Notes: generated by a model from the sequence alone, not told the origin. Positions 1 to 6,080 are shown, counted from the first letter of the stretch. The stretch is DNA of 8,829 nt from Syntrophobacterales bacterium (GCA_021159265.1 JAGGSD010000075.1:1-8829), one strand, 5' to 3'. Numbers and translations: made by a program.

Positions 1-167
1 AGGCAGGTTGATGTTTGATGCCTCTGAGTAGCTGCGCTGCAAGTTACTTCCCCTTGCAATGCTGCAAAAGGCGTAGCGGAGCTTTTTACAAGTGCATCAA
101 TATTTTTCTCTAAGATTTGACATAATTCAGATTTTTTTGTTATACGTCAGCGTTATTAAGAATATGG
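1..167. other. Non-coding region at the window edge, possible repeat remnant
   Basis: I find no gene here and no sign of rpsD on the minus strand. There is a hairpin with TGCAAG at 38-43 and CTTGCA at 53-58, followed by AAAAGGCGTAGCGGAGCTTTTT (65-86), whose ends AAAAG and CTTTTT could pair. On the minus strand TTGATGCACTTGTAAAAAGC resembles a short sequence often scattered between genes in environmental Gram-negative genomes; that resemblance is from memory and weak. Confidence 0.35.
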
Positions 168-380
168 GTAACCGTTCACGGGTTTAAGGGTTCCATTATT
201 GTCCCCGGACTGCATTTGGGGTGCGTATTTACGAGAAAAGCGTCAGCTTCATCAGGCCTGAAACAAAATCTGGAGCCAAATTGGTAATTATTTGCGAAAA
301 TGAGCATTTTTGACGAGGGCTTCAGGTCTTTAATGCCGCCTTTGTCCTTAACGCTGAACCATGAACCTGTGAACGGGTAC
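168..380 (+). repeat. MITE-like dispersed element, copy A
   Basis: About 213 bp with imperfect terminal inverted repeats, GTAACCGTTCACGGGT at the left and GTACCCGTTCACAGGT when the right end is reverse-complemented. It is the same element as 7019-7223 in the opposite orientation, roughly 90% identical by eye, with a 7-base insertion near its right end. It encodes no transposase. Its right edge lies six bases downstream of the rpsK stop codon, so any rpsK read-through transcript carries it. No clear target-site duplication is visible. Confidence 0.8.
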
Positions 381-386
381 AATCTT

Positions 387-779
387 TTAAACTCTCCGCC
401 TCTTTGGAGGGCGACAACCATTATGCGGAATCGGGGTAACATCTTTGATGAGCGTTATGTTCAGGCCCGCTGCCTGCATAGCTCTCAGCGCAGACTCACG
501 ACCAGAGCCAGGTCCCTTTATATACACTTGCACATTTCTAATCCCGTGTTCTTTCGCTTTCTTCACCGCATCTTCCCCAGCCTGTTGTGCCGCAAAGGGT
601 GTTCCTTTTCTTGACCCTTTAAATCCTTTCACACCACAGGAAGACCAAGATATAACATTCCCACTTAGATCCGAAATGGTAACGATTGTATTGTTGAAAG
701 TTGATTGAATATGGGCAATCCCCTCAGATATGTTCTTTTTGTCTTTCTTCTTTCCACTTTTTTTCCTTGGTTTAGCCAT
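387..779 (-). CDS. rpsK: 30S ribosomal protein S11
   Basis: 130 residues. S11 is part of the 30S platform near the mRNA exit site and the Shine-Dalgarno helix. After a lysine-rich N-terminus come GIAHIQSTFNNTIVTI (about residues 20-35), KGFKGSRKGTPFAAQ (about 51-65), GPGSGRESALRAMQAAGL (about 89-106) and the invariant end PHNGCRPPKRRRV. The ATG at 779 has GGAGG a few bases upstream. In most bacteria rpsD, rpoA and rplQ follow. Here the stop at 389-387 is only six bases from a repeat element, and no rpsD is present in the remaining 386 bases. Confidence 0.98.
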   Translation of the reverse strand: MAKPRKKSGKKKDKKNISEGIAHIQSTFNNTIVTISDLSGNVISWSSCGVKGFKGSRKGTPFAAQQAGEDAVKKAKEHGIRNVQVYIKGPGSGRESALRAMQAAGLNITLIKDVTPIPHNGCRPPKRRRV

Positions 780-797
780 TTTCCCTCCGGACTCAGA

Positions 798-1166
798 TTA
801 TTTCCGTTTTCCACCAATTGCTCTTCTTGGACCTTTTCTCGTTCTTGCATTCGTACTTGTTCTTTGGCCTCTCACGGGAAGGCCCCTTCTGTGTCTTAAA
901 CCTCTATAAGTTCCTATATCCATAAGACGTTTAATTGACATGGCGACAGTTCTTTTTAAATCGCCTTCGACTTTGTGCTTTTTATCAATAATATCTCTTA
1001 TAGCGGTTACCTGTTCGTCGACAAGATTGTCAGTCTTTGTATCAAAATCAATTCCTGCATCTTTAAGTATCTGTCTTGATTTGGATTTCCCTATACCATA
1101 GATATATGTAAGAGCTATTTCCATCCTTTTATTTTTCGGTAAATCTACTCCAGCAATCCTTGCCAC
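798..1166 (-). CDS. rpsM: 30S ribosomal protein S13
   Basis: 122 residues. S13 is in the 30S head, contacts P-site tRNA and forms bridges to L5. MARIAGVDLPKNKRMEIALTYI starts the protein, YGIGKSKSRQIL follows (about residues 23-34), then the DIGTYRGLRHRRGLPVRGQR segment (about 87-106), and it ends in the basic TSTNARTRKGPRR tail that reaches tRNA. The start codon is GTG at 1166, with GGGAGG seven bases upstream. rpsK begins 18 bases after its stop. Confidence 0.98.
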   Translation of the reverse strand: MARIAGVDLPKNKRMEIALTYIYGIGKSKSRQILKDAGIDFDTKTDNLVDEQVTAIRDIIDKKHKVEGDLKRTVAMSIKRLMDIGTYRGLRHRRGLPVRGQRTSTNARTRKGPRRAIGGKRK

Positions 1167-1184
1167 CTTAAAACCTCCCGCTTA

Positions 1185-1298
1185 TTACCCTTGTCGCTGT
1201 TTATGCCTTGGGTTTTCGCATATCACTCTTAACACACCACGCCTTTTGACAATTTTACATTTGGCACATATCTTTTTTACAGAAGATCTTACCTTCAT
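1185..1298 (-). CDS. rpmJ: 50S ribosomal protein L36, zinc-binding
   Basis: A 37-residue protein, the smallest ribosomal protein, which binds 23S rRNA with a zinc knuckle. The sequence begins MKVRSSVKKICAKCK and ends ICENPRHKQRQG, with the zinc ligands C11, C14, C27 and H32 all present; this is the zinc-dependent (C+) form. The ATG at 1298 is preceded by a GGGGGA ribosome site, and TAA is at 1187-1185. It lies 18 bases before rpsM, the standard infA-rpmJ-rpsM-rpsK order. Confidence 0.96.
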   Translation of the reverse strand: MKVRSSVKKICAKCKIVKRRGVLRVICENPRHKQRQG

Positions 1299-1324
1299 TT
1301 TATCCCCCAATATTAAAACAATCA

Positions 1325-1440
1325 TAACTGCTCAGGTAGGCACAGAGACACAAAGAGTAAAAAAAAGTAACAACCGGCGCCGCCTGCGGTCTCCGGCGAG
1401 CTCAGTCGAACTGTGCCTTTGAACCTGAATAGTATAGTTA
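1325..1440. repeat. Palindromic repeat element in the infA-rpmJ spacer
   Basis: A 116-base unit with nested complementary arms in matching order: TAACT (1325-1329) with AGTTA (1436-1440), TCAGGT (1332-1337) with ACCTGA (1423-1428), and GGCACAG (1339-1345) with CTGTGCC (1411-1417). Inside it are a CACAGAGACACAAAGAG stretch, an A-rich run and a G+C-rich core (about 1374-1400) unlike the surrounding sequence. The ordered arms make this an imperfect terminal-inverted-repeat element with no coding capacity. One arm resembles the palindrome in the rplR-rpsE spacer. Confidence 0.65.
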
Positions 1441-1473
1441 CAACAATTCGATTATTATTAAATGACTGTTATG

Positions 1474-1692
1474 CTATTTTGTTCTATATGTAATTCTTCC
1501 CCGCGTTAGATCATAAGGAGAAAGCTCAACGGTCACTTTATCTCCGGGTAATATTTTTATAAAGTGCATCCTCATTTTCCCTGAGATATGGGCGAGAACC
1601 TGATGACCATTTTCAAGCTCGACACGAAACATAGCATTGGGCAAGGGTTCTATTACCTTAGCCTCTACAACTATAGCTTCCTCTTTTGCCAT
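1474..1692 (-). CDS. infA: Translation initiation factor IF-1
   Basis: 72 residues from this start, exactly the usual IF-1 length. IF-1 is a single S1/OB-fold protein that occupies the 30S A site during initiation. MAKEEAIVVEAKVIEPLPNA opens it, followed by FRVELENGHQVLAHISGKMR (about residues 22-41), IKILPGDKVTVELSPYDLTRGRI and the basic tail TYRTK. The frame stays open upstream to 1791, which would add 33 unrelated residues. The start at 1692 is fixed by homology and by GGAGA eight bases upstream. It follows the map relic and precedes rpmJ across a 175-base repeat-bearing spacer. Confidence 0.97.
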   Translation of the reverse strand: MAKEEAIVVEAKVIEPLPNAMFRVELENGHQVLAHISGKMRMHFIKILPGDKVTVELSPYDLTRGRITYRTK

Positions 1693-1700
1693 AAAATACA

Positions 1701-1705
1701 TCTCC
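1701..1705 (-). promoter_or_regulatory. Ribosome-binding site fixing the infA start
   Basis: GGAGA on the minus strand, eight bases before the ATG at 1692. It supports the 72-residue product over the longer open frame reaching 1791. Confidence 0.7.
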
Positions 1706-1799
1706 AATAAATCAAGGACTACTACATCCAACTTATACCTTAAGACCTTTGCATAAAACCCCTTTTTGCCCAATTTCGGCGTCGGGCTCATTTATGATG

Positions 1800-1919
1800 G
1801 CAGAAAACCATTTTTCCGTAATAGCAATACTATATCCAGAGCGGGGGGACAACTTATCATCCGATTTAACAACTGTCCAACAATCTTGCTGTAATCGAAT
1901 TTACCATTTCAGGCTTAAG
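1800..1919 (-). pseudogene. map: Decayed C-terminal remnant of methionine aminopeptidase (map)
   Basis: The secY-infA gap contains two overlapping minus-strand frames that together resemble the end of type I methionine aminopeptidase. Frame one (from 1919) reads LKPEMVNSITARLLD, recalling LKPGMV...EPMVN followed by a VLDDG-like segment. Frame two, shifted by one base near 1880, reads WTVVKSDDKLS, then SIAITE, matching the family's WTVVTKDGKLS and HTVAITE. The FEHT motif between them, whose Glu is a metal ligand, is replaced by SGYS. The first roughly 200 residues, with the other metal ligands, are absent. map lies exactly here (secY-adk-map-infA) in many bacteria. The match was made by eye from memory of the family, but combined position and sequence make chance unlikely. 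A working map should exist elsewhere in the genome. Confidence 0.62.
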
Positions 1920-1926
1920 AAAACCA

Positions 1927-3234
1927 CTATCGCCTTTTCGCTACTCGCCCTTTTTTCATAAATCCCTCATATTGCCTCGTCAGCATATGTGTTTCTATTT
2001 GACCGGCAGTGTCGAGAGCAACGCCTACTACGATAAGAAGTGCTGTTCCCCCGAAATAAAAAGGAACGTTAAACTGGCTTATAAGAATGCTCGGCAATAC
2101 GCAAACAGCAGAAACATAAAGAGCCCCGCTGAAAGTGAGCCTTGTCAGAATCTTGTCAATATAAGCTGCGGTCTTTTTACCTGGCCTGATCCCAGGCACA
2201 TACCCACCATATTTTTTCATATTATCTGCTACGTCTACAGGATTAAAAGTAACCGCTGTGTAAAAATAGCAGAAAAATATGATAAATGCGACATACAGCA
2301 ATTCGTAAACGAATCGACCAGGCATTAAATAGGCCGCAAACGACTTCATCCACGGGTGGGGAACAAAATTCGCTATTGTCGCAGGGAACATAATAATTGA
2401 TGAAGCAAAGATTGGTGGTATAACCCCCGCAGTATTTACCTTCAAAGGTAAGTGAGTGGTTTGCCCACCATACATCTTTCTTCCTACAACCCTCTTGGCA
2501 TACTGAACGGGTATTCTTCTTTGACCAGTTTCCACAAAGACTATTACGGCAACAACGGCAATCATTAACAAGATCATAATGACGATAAAAAATATCCCCA
2601 TTTCACCCGTGGATAATAACCGGAAGGTATTCAAAACCGCTGCAGGCCCCCTGCAAACAATACCGGCAAAAATGATAAGAGATATACCGTTACCAATCCC
2701 TTTTTCAGTAATACTTTCGCCTAACCACATGATAAACGAGGTCCCCGCTGTTAAAGTAATGACTGTCATTAACCGAAAACCCCAGCCAGGGGCAATAACT
2801 ATAGATACCCCCGAAGGCCCAGCCATATTCTCCAGTCCAACCGCTATACCAAATCCCTGGATGATACTTAAAAGAACAGTTCCATACCTCGTATACTGCG
2901 TTATTTTCCTTCTTCCTGCCTCTCCTTCTTTAGAAAGTTTTTCAAGATGAGGGATTACTACCGTAAGCAACTGCAGTATAATGGATGCGCTGATATATGG
3001 CATAATCCCAAGCGCAAACACTGACAACTTACTCAGCGCTCCCCCTGCAAACATGTCAAAGAGCCCCAGCAGAGAACCTTTTGACTGTTCAAAGAAAGCC
3101 GCTAAAGCCTGAGCATCTATCCCGGGCGTTGGAACGTGGGCTCCAATTCTGTAAACGGCCAGAAGAAGAAAAGAATACAATATCCTTTTCTGAAGTTCCG
3201 GTATCTTAGAAATGTTTTTTAACCCACTTATCAA
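1927..3234 (-). CDS. secY: Protein translocase channel subunit SecY
   Basis: 435 residues, the pore of the SecYEG translocon in the inner membrane, which passes unfolded proteins from SecA or the ribosome. About ten hydrophobic segments are visible. Landmarks are IPELQKRILYSF before TM1, the plug/TM2 region GLFDMFAGGALSKLSVFALG (about 57-76), the signature ITEKGIGNGISLIIFAG (about 175-191), the cytosolic loop RRIPVQYAKR (239-248) with GGQTTHLPLKVNTAGVIP (256-273), and YVPGIRPGKKT (345-355). Arg350 aligns with the SecA-critical arginine of the family. The start is TTG at 3234, one base after the rplO stop, with GAGG nine bases upstream. Downstream lies the map relic and not an intact adk or map. 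Confidence 0.98.
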   Translation of the reverse strand: MISGLKNISKIPELQKRILYSFLLLAVYRIGAHVPTPGIDAQALAAFFEQSKGSLLGLFDMFAGGALSKLSVFALGIMPYISASIILQLLTVVIPHLEKLSKEGEAGRRKITQYTRYGTVLLSIIQGFGIAVGLENMAGPSGVSIVIAPGWGFRLMTVITLTAGTSFIMWLGESITEKGIGNGISLIIFAGIVCRGPAAVLNTFRLLSTGEMGIFFIVIMILLMIAVVAVIVFVETGQRRIPVQYAKRVVGRKMYGGQTTHLPLKVNTAGVIPPIFASSIIMFPATIANFVPHPWMKSFAAYLMPGRFVYELLYVAFIIFFCYFYTAVTFNPVDVADNMKKYGGYVPGIRPGKKTAAYIDKILTRLTFSGALYVSAVCVLPSILISQFNVPFYFGGTALLIVVGVALDTAGQIETHMLTRQYEGFMKKGRVAKRR

Positions 3235-3235
3235 T

Positions 3236-3676
3236 TCAGATAACCTCTACTGAACCACCCGAAGCTTCAATTTTCTCTCTCGCACCGCGACTGATATTAT
3301 TTACCCTAAGTGTGAGCGGATAATCTATATCCCCTTTGCCTAATATTTTTACGCCATCGCCTTTTCTCTTGATAAGCCCGCTATTCAAAAGAGCTTCGGC
3401 ATCAATAATAGAACCCTTTTGGAACTTTCTTAACTGTTCAAGATTCACAGCAATAATATCTTTCTTAAATCTGTTAAAAAATCCTCTCTTGGGCAATCTC
3501 CTGGACAACGGCATTTGTCCACCTTCAAATCCAGGCCTTACGCCCCCACCGGAACGAGCATTTTGACCTTTTGAGCCCCTGCAGGATGTTCCACCATGTC
3601 CTGAACCATCGCCACGACCCACCCGCTTTCTCTTTTTCCTGGAATCTTCAGGAGGTTTCAAATCATTTAATTTCAT
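3236..3676 (-). CDS. rplO: 50S ribosomal protein L15
   Basis: 146 residues. L15 is a mid-assembly 50S protein with a long basic, glycine-rich N-terminal extension threading into 23S rRNA. That extension is plain here: GRGDGSGHGGTSCRGSKGQN, then ARSGGGVRPGFEGGQMPLSRR and LPKRGFFN (about residues 20-68). The C-terminal globular part ends GAREKIEASGGSVEVI. Its ATG overlaps the rpmD stop by four bases, and one base separates its TGA from the secY start. The GAGG that serves secY lies inside its last codons. Confidence 0.97.
   Translation of the reverse strand: MKLNDLKPPEDSRKKRKRVGRGDGSGHGGTSCRGSKGQNARSGGGVRPGFEGGQMPLSRRLPKRGFFNRFKKDIIAVNLEQLRKFQKGSIIDAEALLNSGLIKRKGDGVKILGKGDIDYPLTLRVNNISRGAREKIEASGGSVEVI
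3244..3247 (-). promoter_or_regulatory. secY ribosome-binding site inside the rplO 3' end
   Basis: GAGG, made by the Glu and Val codons near the end of L15, precedes the TTG start of secY by nine bases. No intergenic sequence is available for a separate site, so secY translation is probably coupled to rplO. Confidence 0.5.
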
Positions 3677-3870
3677 GCTTCTTCCACCTCATATTCTTCT
3701 ACGGAAACCAGGTGAGCGACTTTCTTAATCATACCTCGAATCTCAGCAACATCCTTCAAGTAAACGGCTCTATTTAATTTCCTGAGTCCCAGACCATACA
3801 GGACTTGTCTCTGTTTTACGGGTCTTCCTATTATGCTCTTAACCAATGTTATCTTCAGCATATTTCTCAC
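3673..3870 (-). CDS. rpmD: 50S ribosomal protein L30
   Basis: A short L30 (65 residues from this start). It binds 23S rRNA domain II and is absent from some bacterial groups, so its presence is mildly informative. LKITLVKSIIGRPVKQRQVLYGLGL and VYLKDVAEIRGMIKKVAHLV are the family pattern. Starts are ambiguous: the frame opens at TTG 3885, there is an ATG at 3876, GTG at 3870 and ATG at 3861. I choose GTG 3870 because GAGGTG lies seven bases upstream; ATG 3861 would give the textbook MLKITL start but has a weak ribosome site. The stop overlaps the rplO start as ATGA, which implies translational coupling. Confidence 0.93.
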   Translation of the reverse strand: MRNMLKITLVKSIIGRPVKQRQVLYGLGLRKLNRAVYLKDVAEIRGMIKKVAHLVSVEEYEVEEA

Positions 3871-3877
3871 AACCATA

Positions 3878-3883
3878 CACCTC
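3878..3883 (-). promoter_or_regulatory. Ribosome-binding site for rpmD
   Basis: The minus strand reads GAGGTG, followed by seven bases and then GTG at 3870. This site decides the preferred start of rpmD among four in-frame candidates. Confidence 0.5.
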
Positions 3884-3898
3884 AATACAAAATAACTG

Positions 3899-4393
3899 CT
3901 ATACTTTGGCAGTATTCTTCTCTGGAAGGGTGTTAAGATCCCTACGACTCTTCAATTTCATCAAACCATTCATTGTTGCTTTTACAAGATTATGGGGATT
4001 ATGAGATCCAAGACATTTTGTTAAGATATTATGAACCCCAGCTACCTCCAGAACTGCCCTGACAGCTCCTCCCGCTATGAGACCGGTCCCTTCAGAGGCG
4101 GGTTTCAACAAGACCTTGCCTGCTCCATAATGACCTAAAATTTCATGGGGTATAGTTTTATTTATAATGGCTACACTAACCATATTCTTCTTCGCTACTT
4201 CCATACCCTTTTTAATCGCCACCGGCACTTCCTGAGCCTTCCCCAATCCTATACCAACAGAACCATTACCGTCACCAACGACTACAACAGCGCTAAATCT
4301 GAATCTCCTTCCCCCCTTGACTACCTTAGCCGTCCTTCTAATCGCAACAACCTTATCAAGAATCTCTATCTCTTCCATATTTTCCTTATCCAA
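3899..4393 (-). CDS. rpsE: 30S ribosomal protein S5
   Basis: 164 residues with this start. S5 lies at the mRNA entry and helps maintain decoding fidelity and mRNA unwinding. The double-stranded RNA-binding domain includes VVKGGRRFRFSAVVVVGDGN and GSVGIGLGKAQEVPVAIKKG (about residues 24-63). The C-terminal part has LLKPASEGTGLIAGGAVRAVLE and the GSHNPHNLVKA segment. Two starts are possible: TTG at 4393 with GGGGGA about eight bases upstream, or ATG at 4378 with AAGGA four bases upstream, giving 159 residues. The first has the better spacing. rpmD follows within about 30 bases. Confidence 0.97.
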   Translation of the reverse strand: MDKENMEEIEILDKVVAIRRTAKVVKGGRRFRFSAVVVVGDGNGSVGIGLGKAQEVPVAIKKGMEVAKKNMVSVAIINKTIPHEILGHYGAGKVLLKPASEGTGLIAGGAVRAVLEVAGVHNILTKCLGSHNPHNLVKATMNGLMKLKSRRDLNTLPEKNTAKV

Positions 4394-4512
4394 TTAGTAT
4401 TCCCCCAACCCGGACAAACCCGAACTAAGAAATGGTTCAAGGTTGACCGTTTTCTAACTACTGAATCGTGAACCCGACAAACCTGAGTAGTTACAAATCT
4501 CTCACCATATAA
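4394..4512. repeat. Palindrome and direct repeats in the rplR-rpsE spacer
   Basis: A perfect 8-base inverted repeat, TAACTACT at 4455-4462 and AGTAGTTA at 4486-4493, bounds a 39-base unit. Overlapping it is a direct repeat: AACCCGGACAAACCCGAACT at 4407-4426 recurs as AACCCGACAAACCTGAGTAG at 4471-4490 with a few differences. Read on the minus strand the unit begins GTAACTACTCAGGTT, close to an arm of the element in the infA-rpmJ spacer and to the GTAAC...CAGGTT ends of the 205-213 bp element. GGTTCAAGGTTGACCGTT at 4434-4451 also recalls that element's ends. There is no coding potential. Confidence 0.6.
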
Positions 4513-4881
4513 TTAAAACTGTAAGCCCGATTCCCTGGCACCTTCTGCGAGAGCCTTTACCCTTCCATGATAAAGGAATCTACCTCTGTCGAAAACAATT
4601 TTATTGATACTGTGAGATGTCAATTTCTTGGCCAGCAATTTACCGACCTCCCGGGCAGCGTCACTTTTCTTTATTCCGTTAAGATTTCCCCTCAACTCCT
4701 TGCTCAGGGTTGATGCAAATGCCAGGGTTTTGCCTGTATCATCAGCAATAGCCTGCGCATATATATGTCTGGAACTCCGGAAAACTGAAAGGCGCGGTCT
4801 TTCTTCAGTGCCAAAGATTTTGCTTCGAACTCTGGCCTTGCGTTTCCGTCTTATCAATTGCAGTTTATTTGTTGATCCCAA
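4513..4881 (-). CDS. rplR: 50S ribosomal protein L18
   Basis: 122 residues, against 115-120 in the family. L18 binds 5S rRNA with L5 and L25 and brings it to the central protuberance. A basic N-terminus (RRKRKARVRSKIFG) leads into RPRLSVFRSSRHIYAQAIAD (about residues 28-47), and the family's DRGRFLYHGRVKALAEGARESG closes the protein. The start codon is TTG at 4881 with GAGG seven bases upstream; no ATG fits before the conserved core. Downstream, a 119-base repeat-bearing spacer separates it from rpsE, whereas these genes are normally only a few bases apart. Confidence 0.97.
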   Translation of the reverse strand: MGSTNKLQLIRRKRKARVRSKIFGTEERPRLSVFRSSRHIYAQAIADDTGKTLAFASTLSKELRGNLNGIKKSDAAREVGKLLAKKLTSHSINKIVFDRGRFLYHGRVKALAEGARESGLQF

Positions 4882-4909
4882 CGTTAAACCTCTCTGTATA
4901 AACCCTTTG

Positions 4910-5449
4910 TTATGCGCCGGCAGCCTTGCCGACTTTTCTTCTTATCTTTTCACCCGCATACATGATTCCTTTTCCCTTGTATGGCTCAGGTTTTTTAAAA
5001 TCTCTTATCTCCGCTGCCACTCTTCCAACAAACTCTTTGTCTATGCCGGAGATAGTTATGTTTGTATTCCTGACAACTTTTATAGAAACATCTTTGGAGA
5101 TTTTGTATTCTACCGGATCAGAAAAGCCGATAAATAATCTCAGGATATCATTTTGAACTTCTGCGCGATATCCGACGCCGCTTATTTCAAGAGACTTATC
5201 AAAGCCGCCACTAACACCGGTTACCATATTGGCAATTAGTGTCCTCACAAGGCCATGGAAAGATCTCCCACGTTTGTTATCGGAAAGTCTTTTCACAAAA
5301 ATATTATTATTATCCACTGAAAGTTCCACTTCTTTGGGAATTCTCCGTGTAAGAGTTCCCTTAGGACCCTCGACCACCACTTCAGATCTATCCAGCTTTA
5401 TCTTTACGCCTTTAGGGATTTCTATCGGCTTTTTGCCAATCCTTGACAT
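4910..5449 (-). CDS. rplF: 50S ribosomal protein L6
   Basis: 179 residues with the two-domain L6 fold. L6 binds 23S rRNA near the sarcin-ricin loop, where elongation factors act. MSRIGKKPIEIPKGVKI opens the protein, VEGPKGTLTRRIP follows (about residues 27-39), then SGVGYRAEVQ (about 89-98), and the C-terminal domain ends with KKPEPYKGKGIMYAGEKIRR, the best conserved part of the family. The ATG at 5449 has GGAGA seven bases upstream. Spacing is 28 bases on each side, to rpsH and rplR. Confidence 0.98.
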   Translation of the reverse strand: MSRIGKKPIEIPKGVKIKLDRSEVVVEGPKGTLTRRIPKEVELSVDNNNIFVKRLSDNKRGRSFHGLVRTLIANMVTGVSGGFDKSLEISGVGYRAEVQNDILRLFIGFSDPVEYKISKDVSIKVVRNTNITISGIDKEFVGRVAAEIRDFKKPEPYKGKGIMYAGEKIRRKVGKAAGA

Positions 5450-5477
5450 GAGTTTATCTCCAGATTTTTACGTCATA

Positions 5478-5882
5478 CTACCATATATTACAGAGGATTT
5501 CGCCGCCCACATTCATTTCTCTGGCTTCTTCGTCGGTTACGATACCTTTGGATGTCGAAATAATAGCGAATCCATAACCATTCAAAACCTTGGGAATTTC
5601 CGAACTCCCTGCATAGCATCTCCTCCCAGGCTTACTGATCCTTTGCATACCGGTTATAATTCGCTTTTTTGAATCCGAATACTTAAGATATATTCTCAAT
5701 ATCCCTTTCGGACTATCGCTATCCTTTTTGACTTCAAATCCACTGATATACCCCATTTTCTTCATTACTTTTGCAATATTTATATTAACTTTTGAAAGAA
5801 AGACATCAACACTTCTGAATTTTCGATGATTGGCATTTCTTATTCTTGTCAACATATCAGCAATAGGATCAGACATTCCCAT
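5478..5882 (-). CDS. rpsH: 30S ribosomal protein S8
   Basis: 134 residues, against about 130 in the family. S8 binds helix 21 of 16S rRNA in the central domain; in E. coli it also represses the spc mRNA, but I did not identify that site here. MSDPIADMLTRIRNANHRK near the start and the C-terminal block GISTSKGIVTDEEAREMNVGGEILC-like segment identify it. The ATG at 5882 has AAGGAG seven bases upstream; a second Met two codons later matches the more common family start but would be too far from that site. It is 12 bases from rpsN. Confidence 0.97.
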   Translation of the reverse strand: MGMSDPIADMLTRIRNANHRKFRSVDVFLSKVNINIAKVMKKMGYISGFEVKKDSDSPKGILRIYLKYSDSKKRIITGMQRISKPGRRCYAGSSEIPKVLNGYGFAIISTSKGIVTDEEAREMNVGGEILCNIW

Positions 5883-5894
5883 AATGTTTCTCCT

Positions 5895-6080
5895 TTACCA
5901 GCTCGATTTTATTACACCGGGAATTTCCCCGCTCAGCGCATACTTCCGTAAACATAATCTACACATATCAAATTTCCGATAATATGCACGGGGCCTCCCG
6001 CAAATAGGACATCGATTATATTCCCTGACTGGAAATTTCTTTTTCTTCTTCGTCTTTGCAATTAAGGATTTCTTTGCCAC
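5895..6080 (-). CDS. rpsN: 30S ribosomal protein S14, zinc-binding (type Z)
   Basis: A 61-residue S14 of the short zinc form, not the roughly 100-residue zinc-free form of E. coli. S14 assembles late into the 30S head. The zinc knuckle is C24-P-I-C27 with C40-R-L-C43, enclosing GRPRAYYRKFDM, and the protein ends in the family's GVIKSSW. The start is GTG at 6080, supported by GGAGGAG about five bases upstream. Type Z S14 is common in Gram-positives, thermophiles, planctomycetes and several other lineages, so it argues against a gamma-proteobacterium. It is flanked by rplE and rpsH as usual. Confidence 0.98.
   Translation of the reverse strand: MAKKSLIAKTKKKKKFPVREYNRCPICGRPRAYYRKFDMCRLCLRKYALSGEIPGVIKSSW

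Noticed and set aside
65..86. Intrinsic terminator for the operon near the window edge
   Set aside because: The possible stem has a bulge and few pairs, and on the minus strand (the transcribed direction) it lacks a proper stem followed by a U-tract.
300..614. 104-codon plus-strand open frame overlapping rpsK
   Set aside because: Most of it is antisense to the clearly identified rpsK and the rest is the repeat element, so it is a shadow frame.
1325..1440. Riboswitch or ribosomal-protein leader upstream of rpmJ
   Set aside because: It lies within a polycistronic operon, its symmetry is that of a terminal-inverted-repeat element, and I recognise no known leader motif.
1693..1791. In-frame 33-residue N-terminal extension of IF-1
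   Set aside because: IF-1 is 72 residues in the family, the Met at 1692 matches that start exactly with a good ribosome site, and the extension has no similarity to IF-1. The upstream DNA is explained in part by the map relic.
4628..5137. 169-codon plus-strand open frame across rplR and rplF
   Set aside because: It is antisense to two strongly conserved ribosomal genes, and its sequence shows only the skew expected of a complementary frame.
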